From positions 558,001 to 622,000 of the forward strand of contig NZ_OMKA01000003.1 of assembly GCF_900299525.1 (NCBI RefSeq): 64,000 nt of DNA, in the 5' to 3' direction. The notes beneath the pieces were generated by a model. It was not told the DNA's origin, did not search any database, and was given only the letters and a program-made list of their open reading frames with translations. Origin of the DNA: Aquimarina sp. Aq78 (GTDB taxonomy: Bacteria; Bacteroidota; Bacteroidia; Flavobacteriales; Flavobacteriaceae). The translations under genes and the position numbers were made by a program. This document shows, piece by piece, positions 52,359 to 59,971 of the stretch (the first letter of the stretch is position 1; each line of letters starts with the position of its first letter).

Positions 52359-52389
52359 AGACCTCACAGGTTTTAAACTTGTGAGGTCT
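52359..52389. repeat. 31-base palindrome, likely dispersed repeat
   Basis: AGACCTCACAGGTTT (52359-52373) and its near reverse complement AAACTTGTGAGGTCT (52375-52389) form a 15-bp stem with one mismatch between kptA and the oxygenase gene. Palindromes with the GACCTCACA core occur in many copies in flavobacterial genomes, so this is probably a dispersed REP-like element, though it could also process or attenuate the operon mRNA. Confidence 0.6.
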
Positions 52390-52396
52390 GGTTATA

Positions 52397-52942
52397 TTAT
52401 GATTTAAACTCAATATATTCTGGAGCGACTACATCGGTTAGCCACACTTCATTATAGGATTGATAAAACTCTATTCCTTTGGCATACATGTCGCCTGATC
52501 TCACGGTTAGAATAATAGGTTTTCCTCTTCTGGATCCTACTTTTATAGCTGTTTCTCTTTCTTTGCTTAGATGTACATGATGCCTGCTCATTTTTAGCAA
52601 CCCCTTTTCTCTAATGGCATCCATAAATTTGGCCACTGTACCGTGATACAAGAATTCTGGGGGTTGTTCGGGTTGATACTCCAAATCTACCTTGATTGAG
52701 TGACCTTGACTGGCTCTAATTCTGGTATGATCTTCATTAAATGCAAAGCGTTGCTTATCACAGGATGCTACAACTTCTTCTAATACATCCATATTTAATT
52801 CAGGTCGATATCTTTTTACTTTTTGCAGTAATTCCTGTACATCTGCCCAACCATTTTCATCGAGTTGTATCCCCACTTTATCAGGGTCATGCCTTAGAAT
52901 AAGGCTTAAAAATTTACTTATATGTTTATTATTTGTTTTCAT
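52397..52942 (-). CDS. kptA: RNA 2'-phosphotransferase (KptA/Tpt1)
   Basis: 181 residues. It has the winged N-terminal domain ([29 protein letters not shown]) and the ART-like C-terminal half with the four catalytic residues of the family in LRHDP, RASQGHS, HGTVAKF and HVHLS. The enzyme transfers a 2'-phosphate from RNA to NAD, giving ADP-ribose 1'',2''-cyclic phosphate and nicotinamide; relatives also ADP-ribosylate 5'-phosphorylated nucleic acids. It overlaps the macrodomain gene by 14 bases. Bacteria have no splicing source for the 2'-phosphate, so its role is open. Confidence 0.95.
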   Translation of the reverse strand: MKTNNKHISKFLSLILRHDPDKVGIQLDENGWADVQELLQKVKRYRPELNMDVLEEVVASCDKQRFAFNEDHTRIRASQGHSIKVDLEYQPEQPPEFLYHGTVAKFMDAIREKGLLKMSRHHVHLSKERETAIKVGSRRGKPIILTVRSGDMYAKGIEFYQSYNEVWLTDVVAPEYIEFKS

Positions 52943-53447
52943 TTTTTAATAATTCATTATACAGCTCAAAATTTTCCTGATCAAAACAAACAAAGATTAT
53001 CTCTTCAATCTTATCTTGATTAAAATTTTTAACCGCTTCGACGGCTATTCTTGCCGCAATGTTTTTAGGGAATTTATAGATCCCTGTACTTATATTTGGA
53101 AAAGCTATCCTTTTTACTTCATTCTCAATTGCTAATTTTAATGAATTGATATAGCAGTTTTTTAATAGTTCTTCCTTTTCTTTCCCTCCATTATTCCAAA
53201 CTGGTCCTACGGTATGAATAACATAATTTGCAGGAAGATTACCTGCAGTCGTAACCACAGCTTCTCCCGGATTACATTTACCTTGCTTGGCTCTAACAGC
53301 CCTACAAGCATCCAAGATAGCAGATCCGCCTTTGCGATGAATTGCTCCATCCACTCCACCTCCTCCCAAAAGAGAAGAATTTGCTGCGTTAACAATAGCA
53401 TCTGCTTTAACAGTAGTGATATCAGATTGGATTACTGTTAGTTTCAT
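52929..53447 (-). CDS. Macrodomain ADP-ribose hydrolase (YmdB/MacroD type)
   Basis: 172 residues, a single macrodomain: [26 protein letters not shown] (residues 16-41, ADP-ribose-binding Asn20 and loop 1), then [22 protein letters not shown], and [12 protein letters not shown] (loop 2). MacroD-type members remove ADP-ribose from proteins or nucleic acids and act on O-acetyl-ADP-ribose or Appr1p. It overlaps DUF4291 upstream by 4 bases and kptA downstream by 14, so it is translationally coupled to both. Confidence 0.94.
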   Translation of the reverse strand: MKLTVIQSDITTVKADAIVNAANSSLLGGGGVDGAIHRKGGSAILDACRAVRAKQGKCNPGEAVVTTAGNLPANYVIHTVGPVWNNGGKEKEELLKNCYINSLKLAIENEVKRIAFPNISTGIYKFPKNIAARIAVEAVKNFNQDKIEEIIFVCFDQENFELYNELLKNENK

Positions 53448-54079
53448 TTCAGTTTCAAATATGCATTCAATTTTTCATCCTTAAATACCAGTGGTCTCTC
53501 TGCCGGAGTGATCAGGTTTTCTAAATCTTTATTTTTGACAAATTCATATTGCTCACTAACAAAATCAGAAACATCTTCAATCCCCAAAATATCATCTTTT
53601 GCATAGCTTTTTATATACTTCTTTCTTAATCCAATCTGGATGGCTCGTCTTTCTAATTTCACTCCATATGGATCATGATCGGGGTCCCATTGTAATCTCA
53701 CATTAGAATTTGCAACATCTTTCTGCCAGGCTTCATACGACGTATATAGCTCTGGTTTAAATGATGAATACACTGCATTCTTTACATAATTCTCAAAAGC
53801 TTCTTTTTTGAGGTGTATCGCTAATACTACTTCTTGTCCTTCTTTTGTTCCCCAACCATTTCTGTACATCATCCACAAGAAATTAGGTTTAATCCATGTC
53901 ATTCGGTCTAAGCTAAAAGCTCCTCCAAAAAATTGATGTTTTACAGCAAAAGTTCCTATTTCAGGCCGATAAGATTGGTATACTATTATTTTCTCATCAT
54001 CATATTGCGCCATGATATGATACCCACTTTGGGGCCATTTTTTCTCTTGTTCTTTATATTTTTTAAGTTGTAATTTCAT
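53444..54079 (-). CDS. DUF4291 protein of the NAD/ADP-ribose operon
   Basis: 211 residues matching the DUF4291 family: [23 protein letters not shown], then [26 protein letters not shown] (the central conserved block with WIKPNF), and [22 protein letters not shown]. No function is assigned to me with certainty; the conserved Arg, Tyr and Asp residues are compatible with a nucleotide-handling fold. It overlaps its neighbours on both sides by four bases, so it is firmly part of the operon of KptA and macrodomain. Confidence 0.85.
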   Translation of the reverse strand: MKLQLKKYKEQEKKWPQSGYHIMAQYDDEKIIVYQSYRPEIGTFAVKHQFFGGAFSLDRMTWIKPNFLWMMYRNGWGTKEGQEVVLAIHLKKEAFENYVKNAVYSSFKPELYTSYEAWQKDVANSNVRLQWDPDHDPYGVKLERRAIQIGLRKKYIKSYAKDDILGIEDVSDFVSEQYEFVKNKDLENLITPAERPLVFKDEKLNAYLKLK

Positions 54080-54534
54080 TTTAATTTTTTCTTTACTTCA
54101 TTAATCAATTCCTCTAAGCTATTCACTTTTTGTACTCCGTATTGCTCACAGACAACATCTACATTTCCTTTTCTCCAAAATCCTTCTGGGCAACATACTA
54201 CCAATTTATTACTCCTTGCGTACAATCCTAACTCTAGCAATGTTATAGGTGATTTTGTCTTTTTATCAAAATACATGATGATCATATCTGCTTTTTCTAA
54301 AGCTTCTAACTCCCAAAGTACTTGCTCTTTAAAAACTGGATTATCTATCTTTTGTTCCCAACTGGCATCCCAACTCGATCTTCTGGGGTTTAACAGTGTG
54401 ACATTTTCTTTTGATAGTTTCTCTACCACCTTATCCTGCCATCTTTGAGCTACATCTAATTCTATACTTCCTGCCAGAAAAACACTTAGGTTTTTATTCA
54501 ATTCTGGGATAATTGGTGGTACTATTAGATTCAT
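54076..54534 (-). CDS. Nucleoside 2-deoxyribosyltransferase-like protein
   Basis: 152 residues with the NDT/DRTGG fold: SVFLAGSIE at the start (phosphate-binding loop), NPRRSSWDASWEQ, QVLWELEALEKADMIIMYFD (typical E-x-D pattern), and SPITLLELGLYAR carrying the catalytic Glu in LLELGLY. Family members cleave or transfer the glycosidic bond of nucleosides or nucleotides, sometimes of NAD-like or ADP-ribose-linked compounds. It is coupled to DUF4291 by a 4-base overlap and follows the prs-like gene by 49 bases. Confidence 0.9.
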   Translation of the reverse strand: MNLIVPPIIPELNKNLSVFLAGSIELDVAQRWQDKVVEKLSKENVTLLNPRRSSWDASWEQKIDNPVFKEQVLWELEALEKADMIIMYFDKKTKSPITLLELGLYARSNKLVVCCPEGFWRKGNVDVVCEQYGVQKVNSLEELINEVKKKLK

Positions 54535-54583
54535 TTTCTGTTATTTTTGGATCGTATTCATTATTCGCAAAATAGGTTCTGGT

Positions 54584-55411
54584 CTACTCTGGAATAACAG
54601 GAATTTGTACTACCTTTTCTTCATTTATATCTCTAAAGGAATTTGTTGTAAAAATGGTATCAAATGATTTGGTTAATTCTTCATACCCTTTACTAAAAAT
54701 ACCATGACTGATAATTAAACTTAGTTTACCTGCATTTTTTTCTTTTAGCGCTGTTGCCAATCCCAGAAAGGTTCCTCCTCCATCACAAATGTCATCAACA
54801 ATTACACAATGTTTTCCTTCTAAATCATTTTCATATACTCTAAAACCAGACAAGGCTCCTGTTTTTACATCTCTTTTTTTAGAACATTCTACTACTTCTA
54901 CTCCACCCAGAAATTCAGATACTTTATAGATTTTTTTTAAAGCTCCACCATCGGGAGAAATTAATACTACTTCTTCTTTGATGAAATTTAAACATTGTTT
55001 GACAAATTCATAATTCTGAATCACTGTCACATGATCTAATAACGCAGGAGTTACCTCAGAATGTGGATCAAAAATTGTTACCTTATTATAGTTTTGCGCA
55101 TTAATACTATCGGTATATACTTTAACACTAAGTGATTCTCCTGCAACCATCACCCTATCTTGCCTAGCAGCAGGAAAATATGGAATAAACACATCAATCT
55201 CCTTTACATTCATTCTACGTAACGCATCGGTAGCAATCAACAACAATCCTAAATCATTAAACGAATTGATTCGTTGCGTAATCGTGATACTGTTTCCTAT
55301 ATCTTGATCCAAAATATTTATATGCGGTTCTCCTCCATTAAAAACAAATGACTTAAAATCAATAGATTCCTCAAAAGGTGTAAACGATGGGTCCAAATGT
55401 AAATATTTCAT
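54584..55411 (-). CDS. Short ribose-phosphate pyrophosphokinase homologue (PRPP or ADPR-PP synthetase)
   Basis: I start at the ATG at 55411 (275 residues), directly downstream of the operator; the upstream frame adds 16 residues with no support. It has the PRPP synthetase fold with PYFPAARQDR, FDPHSEV, SPDGGALKKIY and the binding loop VIVDDICDGGGTF. It is about 40 residues shorter than housekeeping Prs, and the ribose-phosphate loop has Gly where Prs usually has Thr (DTGGT). It makes PRPP for NAMPT, or it resembles ADPR-pyrophosphate synthetase (Adps) of phage NAD-reconstitution pathways. Which one cannot be decided from sequence alone. Confidence 0.8.
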   Translation of the reverse strand: MKYLHLDPSFTPFEESIDFKSFVFNGGEPHINILDQDIGNSITITQRINSFNDLGLLLIATDALRRMNVKEIDVFIPYFPAARQDRVMVAGESLSVKVYTDSINAQNYNKVTIFDPHSEVTPALLDHVTVIQNYEFVKQCLNFIKEEVVLISPDGGALKKIYKVSEFLGGVEVVECSKKRDVKTGALSGFRVYENDLEGKHCVIVDDICDGGGTFLGLATALKEKNAGKLSLIISHGIFSKGYEELTKSFDTIFTTNSFRDINEEKVVQIPVIPE

Positions 55412-55412
55412 A

Positions 55413-55433
55413 ATTGTGTTATTTTTACGCAAA
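55413..55433. promoter_or_regulatory. NrtR operator at prs homologue
   Basis: On the minus strand TTTGCGT-N7-ACACAAT, the same architecture as at nadV and nrtR with two changed bases in the distal half. It overlaps the -7 box TAAATTTG (55430-55437) and reaches to two bases from the ATG. A second half-site TTTGCGT occurs in the opposite orientation at 55465-55471. Confidence 0.75.
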
Positions 55434-55550
55434 TTTATAATAGAAAGATGACACCACAAAATATTTTGCGTAAAAATTACATTATTTTAATATAATGCGC
55501 CTTCAAATATATCTTTCTGAAGGCCAGCAGTATTGATTGTAGTGATGATA

Positions 55551-56231
55551 TTATTTAATATCGAAGAGAAATCCTTCTTCTTTAAGTTTGAAGTATTGCT
55601 TTTTATTGAATTTAAAAAGGTTTGCTGGTCTACCTCTTCCTTCAGAGATTTTTTCGTCTAACTCTTCAAGGATTCCGAAGCTTAGTATTTTTTTTCTAAA
55701 ATTTCGACGATCAATTACTTTTTGCAGAATAGTCATATATAGCTTTTCGAGATCCGAAAACAAAAACTTATCAGCAAGTAAATCAAACCCTACGGGTTCA
55801 TATGTAAGTTTATTCTGTAATCGCTTTTTTGCTGTTTCCAAAATATGAATGTGGTCAAATGCCAAATCCGGAAGTTCGGTCATATCAAACCATGCAACAT
55901 CTTGAGCATCGGTATCTGCTTTGATTGCATAGTGTTCTGGTTTTACCAAAGCAAAATAAGTAACACTTACTACTCTATTTCTTGGATCTCTCCCTGGATC
56001 ACCAAAAGAATACAATTGTTCTAAATAGTCTATGGTTACATTAGTCTCTTCTTTAAGTTCTCTAACCACAGCCTGTTCTAAACTTTCGTTTTCTAAGACC
56101 AAACCACCCGGTAAAGCCCAAGAGCCTTTAAAAGGGTTTATATCTCTTTTTATCAATAGGACATTAAGTCTCTTGTCTTTATATCCAAAGACTACAGCAT
56201 CAACAGCTACTTTTATATTTTGGCGTACCAT
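55551..56231 (-). CDS. nrtR: NrtR-type Nudix transcriptional regulator of NAD metabolism
   Basis: 226 residues. An N-terminal Nudix domain (about 5-140) has box GGLVLENESLEQAVVREL ... KEETNV, keeping the catalytic Glu residues but with Asn instead of the terminal Gly. It is followed by a winged helix-turn-helix (about 145-220, including RRNFRKKILSFG and GRGRPANLFKFN). NrtR represses NAD genes and is released by ADP-ribose. The gene is followed by the prs homologue 139 bases later; operators of one type lie at nrtR, prs and nadV. Its ATG is inside its own operator, so autorepression is expected. Confidence 0.92.
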   Translation of the reverse strand: MVRQNIKVAVDAVVFGYKDKRLNVLLIKRDINPFKGSWALPGGLVLENESLEQAVVRELKEETNVTIDYLEQLYSFGDPGRDPRNRVVSVTYFALVKPEHYAIKADTDAQDVAWFDMTELPDLAFDHIHILETAKKRLQNKLTYEPVGFDLLADKFLFSDLEKLYMTILQKVIDRRNFRKKILSFGILEELDEKISEGRGRPANLFKFNKKQYFKLKEEGFLFDIK

Positions 56232-56240
56232 ATACGCAAA
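56220..56240. promoter_or_regulatory. NrtR operator at nrtR, overlapping its start codon
   Basis: On the minus strand TTTGCGT-N7-ACGCCAA; the N7 spacer contains the nrtR ATG. The -7 box TAAATTTG (56237-56244) overlaps the first half and ends 5 bases before the ATG, so the transcript would be leaderless. Confidence 0.75.
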
Positions 56241-56426
56241 TTTACATATTTATGTTTTGGAATAAAAAAACTTATCAAGTTATATTAAGAAATAAAGAAG
56301 TTCAATATCAACTTATTCTTTTTTCAAATTATAAATAGCATCTATTCTTCTTCAAAATTAGCATTATAGTAATACCAGCTATAGTAATTGAATACAAAAA
56401 AGTAGTATTTTTATAGATAAGCTCAT

Positions 56427-56454
56427 ATCCTGAGAGCTATATAAAGTTCAGGAT
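56427..56454 (+). promoter_or_regulatory. Leader hairpin upstream of the small peptide gene
   Basis: ATCCTGA (56427-56433) and TCAGGAT (56448-56454) form a 7-bp stem with a 14-base loop, ending 16 bases before the peptide ATG. It may stabilise the mRNA or control translation. Confidence 0.35.
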
Positions 56455-56470
56455 TATTACACAAAAAATT

Positions 56471-56656
56471 ATGAAAAACACGCTTTTAAACCTAGGAAAA
56501 AAATTATCCAGAACAGAACAAAAACAAATTAATGGTGGCGGCAATCCATGTGATACATACAACGGCCCAATAGTTGTTACCTGTAGCCAATACGAACAGC
56601 TTCCTCCTCAGCACAAATTTTGTGTAATGGTTAGTGTAGACTGTTTTCCTCGTTAA
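56471..56656 (+). CDS. Double-glycine leader small peptide (bacteriocin/RiPP-like)
   Basis: 61 residues. The first half, MKNTLLNLGKKLSRTEQKQINGG, is a Bacteroidetes double-glycine leader with the L-S-x-x-E-Q-K-x-I-x-GG pattern (GG at 22-23), which is cut by a C39 peptidase-type exporter. The mature 38-residue part has four Cys (27, 38, 51, 58), allowing two disulfides or modification, and ends CFPR. No exporter, modifying enzyme or immunity gene is next to it, so export must be in trans. It has its own terminator, so it is a stand-alone transcript. Confidence 0.75.
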   Translation: MKNTLLNLGKKLSRTEQKQINGGGNPCDTYNGPIVVTCSQYEQLPPQHKFCVMVSVDCFPR

Positions 56657-56677
56657 TTCATTTCCAATTCAAGCAAA

Positions 56678-56715
56678 AAAAACTCCCAAAAAGATTAATC
56701 TTTTTGGGAGTTTTT
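56678..56715. terminator. Bidirectional terminator
   Basis: AAAAACTCCCAAAAAGATT (56678-56696) and its exact reverse complement (56697-56715) form a 19-bp palindromic stem. It separates the convergent peptide and aconitase genes. Confidence 0.9.
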
Positions 56716-56743
56716 ATATTTAAAATTACTCTTTTACAATGCC

Positions 56744-59011
56744 TTAAGCATTCTGCTTCTTGATTAAATTTAATGCAGAACCTTCATTAAACCATTCTAT
56801 TTGTGAATTATTATAGGTATGATTTAACATAGCAGTATCTATAGACCCATCTGCATGAACAATTTCTAATGTTAATTGTTTTCCTGATGCAAATTGGTTA
56901 AGATCTGTAAAATTAAAAGTATCATCTTCTTGTATCAAATCATAATCACTTTCATTAGCAAACGTTAATCCAAGCATACCTTGTTTCTTAAGGTTTGTTT
57001 CGTGGATACGAGCGAATGATTTTACAATTACTGCACACACACCTAAATGACGTGGCTCCATTGCAGCATGTTCTCGTGATGAACCTTCTCCGTAGTTATG
57101 ATCTCCTACAACAATAGTAGGTACTCCTGCTGCTTTATATGCTCTTGCTGTATCTGGCACACCACCAAACTCTCCTGTTAATTGGTTTTTAACAAAGTTT
57201 GTTTTTTTACCAAATGCATTTACAGCTCCAATTAAACAGTTATTAGAGATATTATCTAAATGACCTCTATAACGTAACCATGGTCCTGCCATAGAAATAT
57301 GATCTGTAGTACATTTACCAAATGCTTTTATTAGCAATTTCGCTCCATTAATTTCGTTACCTATGGGCACAAATGGTGTTAACAACTCTAACCTTTCTGA
57401 AGTCGGACTTACTTTCACTTCTACACCACTACCATCTTCAACTGGAGCTAAATATCCATTATCTTTTACTTCAAATCCTTTTGGAGGTAGTTCCCATCCT
57501 GTTGGTTCATCGAACATTACCTCTTCACCATTTTCGTTAATTAACTTATCGATTAAAGGATTAAAATCTAGTCGCCCTGCAACTGCAATTGCTGCAGTTA
57601 ATTCTGGTGATGCAACAAAAGCGTGTGTATTAGGGTTACCATCTGCACGCTTAGCAAAGTTTCTATTAAAAGAGTGAACGATACTATTTTTCGGAGCATT
57701 TTTAGGGTCATTATATCTTGCCCATTGTCCAATACAAGGTCCACAAGCATTGGTAAATATTTTAGCATCTAGTTTTTCAAATATCCCAAGGATACCATCT
57801 CTATCTGCTGTATATCTTACTTGCTCAGAACCTGGGTTGATTCCTAATTCTGCTTTCATTTTTAAACCTTTATCCAACGCTTGTTGTGCGATTGAAGAGG
57901 CACGAGATAAATCTTCGTAAGAAGAGTTTGTACAAGAACCTATTAATCCCCATTCTACTTGAATTGGCCAATCATTAGCTTTTGCTTTTTCTGTCATTGT
58001 ACTACCAACAGCCGTCGATAAATCTGGAGTAAAAGGTCCATTTAGCAATGGTCCTAATTCAGATAAATTAATTTCGATTACTTGATCAAAATATTGTTCT
58101 GGATTTGCATATACCTCAGGATCTGCTGTTAAGTGCTCTTTTACTTTGTTTGCTGCATCTGCTACATCTTCTCTTTCTGTAGCACGCAAGTAACGCTCCA
58201 TAGATTCATCATAACCAAAAGTAGATGTTGTAGCTCCTATTTCGGCACCCATATTACAGATGGTTCCTTTTCCTGTACATGACATTGATGTTGCCCCAGG
58301 TCCAAAATATTCTACTATGGCACCAGTTCCTCCTTTTACTGTAAGAATTTCTGCTACTTTTAAGATCACATCCTTAGGTGCAGTCCAACCAGATAATTTA
58401 CCAGTTAATTTTACTCCTATTAACTTAGGAAACTTCAATTCCCAAGCCATACCAGCCATAACGTCTACCGCATCTGCTCCACCTACACCAATTGCAACCA
58501 TTCCTAAACCACCTGCATTTACAGTATGAGAATCTGTTCCAATCATCATTCCACCTGGGAAAGCATAGTTTTCTAATACTACCTGATGAATAATTCCAGC
58601 TCCTGGTTTCCAGAATCCGATTCCATATTTATCAGATACAGATTCTAAGAAGTTAAATACTTCACTACTAATATCATTAGCATTTTTTAAATCTGTTGCT
58701 GCACCATCTTTTGCCTGGATCAAGTGATCACAGTGCACTGTTGTTGGTACTGCCACTTTATTTTTACCAGCTTGCATAAACTGTAATAATGCCATTTGAG
58801 CTGTCGCATCCTGACAAGCGATACGGTCTGGTGCAAAATCAACATAATCTTTACCCCGTGTGAACGCTTTTTTTGTTTTTACGTCCCACAAGTGTGAATA
58901 CAAAATTTTCTCTGCCAAGGTTAAAGGTTTACCTGTAACTTCGCGTGCTGTATTAACACGGTCGGCTACCTGACTGTATACCTTTTTTATCATATCGATA
59001 TCGAATGCCAT
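56744..59011 (-). CDS. Aconitate hydratase (mitochondrial-like)
   Basis: 755 residues, the length of mitochondrial-type aconitase. It interconverts citrate and isocitrate in the TCA cycle with a 4Fe-4S cluster. The cluster Cys are C360 in GSCTNSS and C423/C426 in ACGPCIGQW. Substrate-site landmarks: [13 protein letters not shown] (about 158-170), [17 protein letters not shown] near the C-terminal swivel domain, and [10 protein letters not shown]. There is no signal peptide. It is transcribed alone toward the bidirectional terminator. Confidence 0.97.
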   Translation of the reverse strand: MAFDIDMIKKVYSQVADRVNTAREVTGKPLTLAEKILYSHLWDVKTKKAFTRGKDYVDFAPDRIACQDATAQMALLQFMQAGKNKVAVPTTVHCDHLIQAKDGAATDLKNANDISSEVFNFLESVSDKYGIGFWKPGAGIIHQVVLENYAFPGGMMIGTDSHTVNAGGLGMVAIGVGGADAVDVMAGMAWELKFPKLIGVKLTGKLSGWTAPKDVILKVAEILTVKGGTGAIVEYFGPGATSMSCTGKGTICNMGAEIGATTSTFGYDESMERYLRATEREDVADAANKVKEHLTADPEVYANPEQYFDQVIEINLSELGPLLNGPFTPDLSTAVGSTMTEKAKANDWPIQVEWGLIGSCTNSSYEDLSRASSIAQQALDKGLKMKAELGINPGSEQVRYTADRDGILGIFEKLDAKIFTNACGPCIGQWARYNDPKNAPKNSIVHSFNRNFAKRADGNPNTHAFVASPELTAAIAVAGRLDFNPLIDKLINENGEEVMFDEPTGWELPPKGFEVKDNGYLAPVEDGSGVEVKVSPTSERLELLTPFVPIGNEINGAKLLIKAFGKCTTDHISMAGPWLRYRGHLDNISNNCLIGAVNAFGKKTNFVKNQLTGEFGGVPDTARAYKAAGVPTIVVGDHNYGEGSSREHAAMEPRHLGVCAVIVKSFARIHETNLKKQGMLGLTFANESDYDLIQEDDTFNFTDLNQFASGKQLTLEIVHADGSIDTAMLNHTYNNSQIEWFNEGSALNLIKKQNA

Positions 59012-59334
59012 CTCTAATTATTTTTTAGTATTGAAAAGTCTTGCGAAAATACGAATTTTAAAGGATTTTCTTAAATGAATACATTTAATCCCTTCTTTTT
59101 GCATTTTTAAAAAAATATGAGGCTTCATTTATTGAAATTCATAAATTAGAATTACGAAAATTACAATATCGCTAAAAATTAAGATAAGAAAATACTTCGC
59201 CATTTCTTCAATTCACGAAAACGTTATAGTCATTCTTCAAAAAACGATCTAAAAAAGGTGAAAACTGGCATAAAATGAAAAAGTGAAGCCGTATAACTTC
59301 ACTTTTTGCAAATTCAAAACTTCTAATTTTGATA
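59012..59334. other. Intergenic region with one terminator
   Basis: About 320 AT-rich bases. It holds the terminator at 59278-59307 for the LTxxQ gene; otherwise I see no frame, RNA or repeat. The aconitase promoter must lie near 59020-59060, but no clear TAnnTTTG is visible. Confidence 0.5.
59278..59307 (-). terminator. Terminator of the LTxxQ protein gene
   Basis: AAAAAGTGAAG (59278-59288) pairs with CTTCACTTTTT (59297-59307) across an 8-base loop, 27 bases after the stop of the gene at 59335. Confidence 0.8.
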
Positions 59335-59769
59335 CTAATCTTTTCTTTTTCTATGTTTTCTCTTGTTATGTTTTCTTTTTCTTATTTGCTCATATTGTTC
59401 TAATTGAGCTTCTGAGAGCGATGCTTTAAACTTTTCATTTTCATCTTTCATAATGGCTTTATGATTTTCACGCATCTCTTTTTGCGCCTCGCTAAGGGTA
59501 AGTTTCAATGCTTTTCTTTTTCCCTTTCTAGAAAGATCTTCATTTTTTACAATCGCCAACTGTTCTTTGGTAAAACTGGCATGCATCACCTTTCTTTGCT
59601 CTTTTCTAAGTTCTTTTTTGTTTTTTAATTCATTTTTCTGACTCTCAGAAAGACTTTCATAAAATTCTTTTCTTAATGCCTTGCGACCCATATGATTTTC
59701 CTCGGGTTGGGCTGATACTACTATAGCTCCCATAAACAAAACCATGGCACATATTATATTATTTTTCAT
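59335..59769 (-). CDS. Periplasmic LTxxQ/Spy-like protein
   Basis: I use the ATG at 59769 (144 residues), where a signal peptide begins (MKNNIICAMVLFMGAIVVSA); the upstream frame adds 18 mostly polar residues. The mature chain is a highly charged helical protein with repeats of the LTxxQ class: LSESQKNEL, FTKEQLAIV, LSEAQKEM and LSEAQLEQY, and a Lys/Arg-rich tail. Spy/CpxP relatives bind unfolded protein or metal in the periplasm. It lies about 200 bases below the MoxR gene on the same strand. Confidence 0.85.
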   Translation of the reverse strand: MKNNIICAMVLFMGAIVVSAQPEENHMGRKALRKEFYESLSESQKNELKNKKELRKEQRKVMHASFTKEQLAIVKNEDLSRKGKRKALKLTLSEAQKEMRENHKAIMKDENEKFKASLSEAQLEQYEQIRKRKHNKRKHRKRKD

Positions 59770-59971
59770 TTGTTTCTTTTTCAATTTTTCTATATTAAAC
59801 AATATTCTCTGTTGAACGTTCAATACTATGACCGTTAAACATGAAAAAGGTTTAATCTTAATAAAGAAAAATAATTTCTGATTATACAGGATTGATTATA
59901 CACACCTGTATTGAAGATTAACTATATCAGAAATCAACAAATCCTTTGAAAGCTTTTTAATGAAGTAGTTA

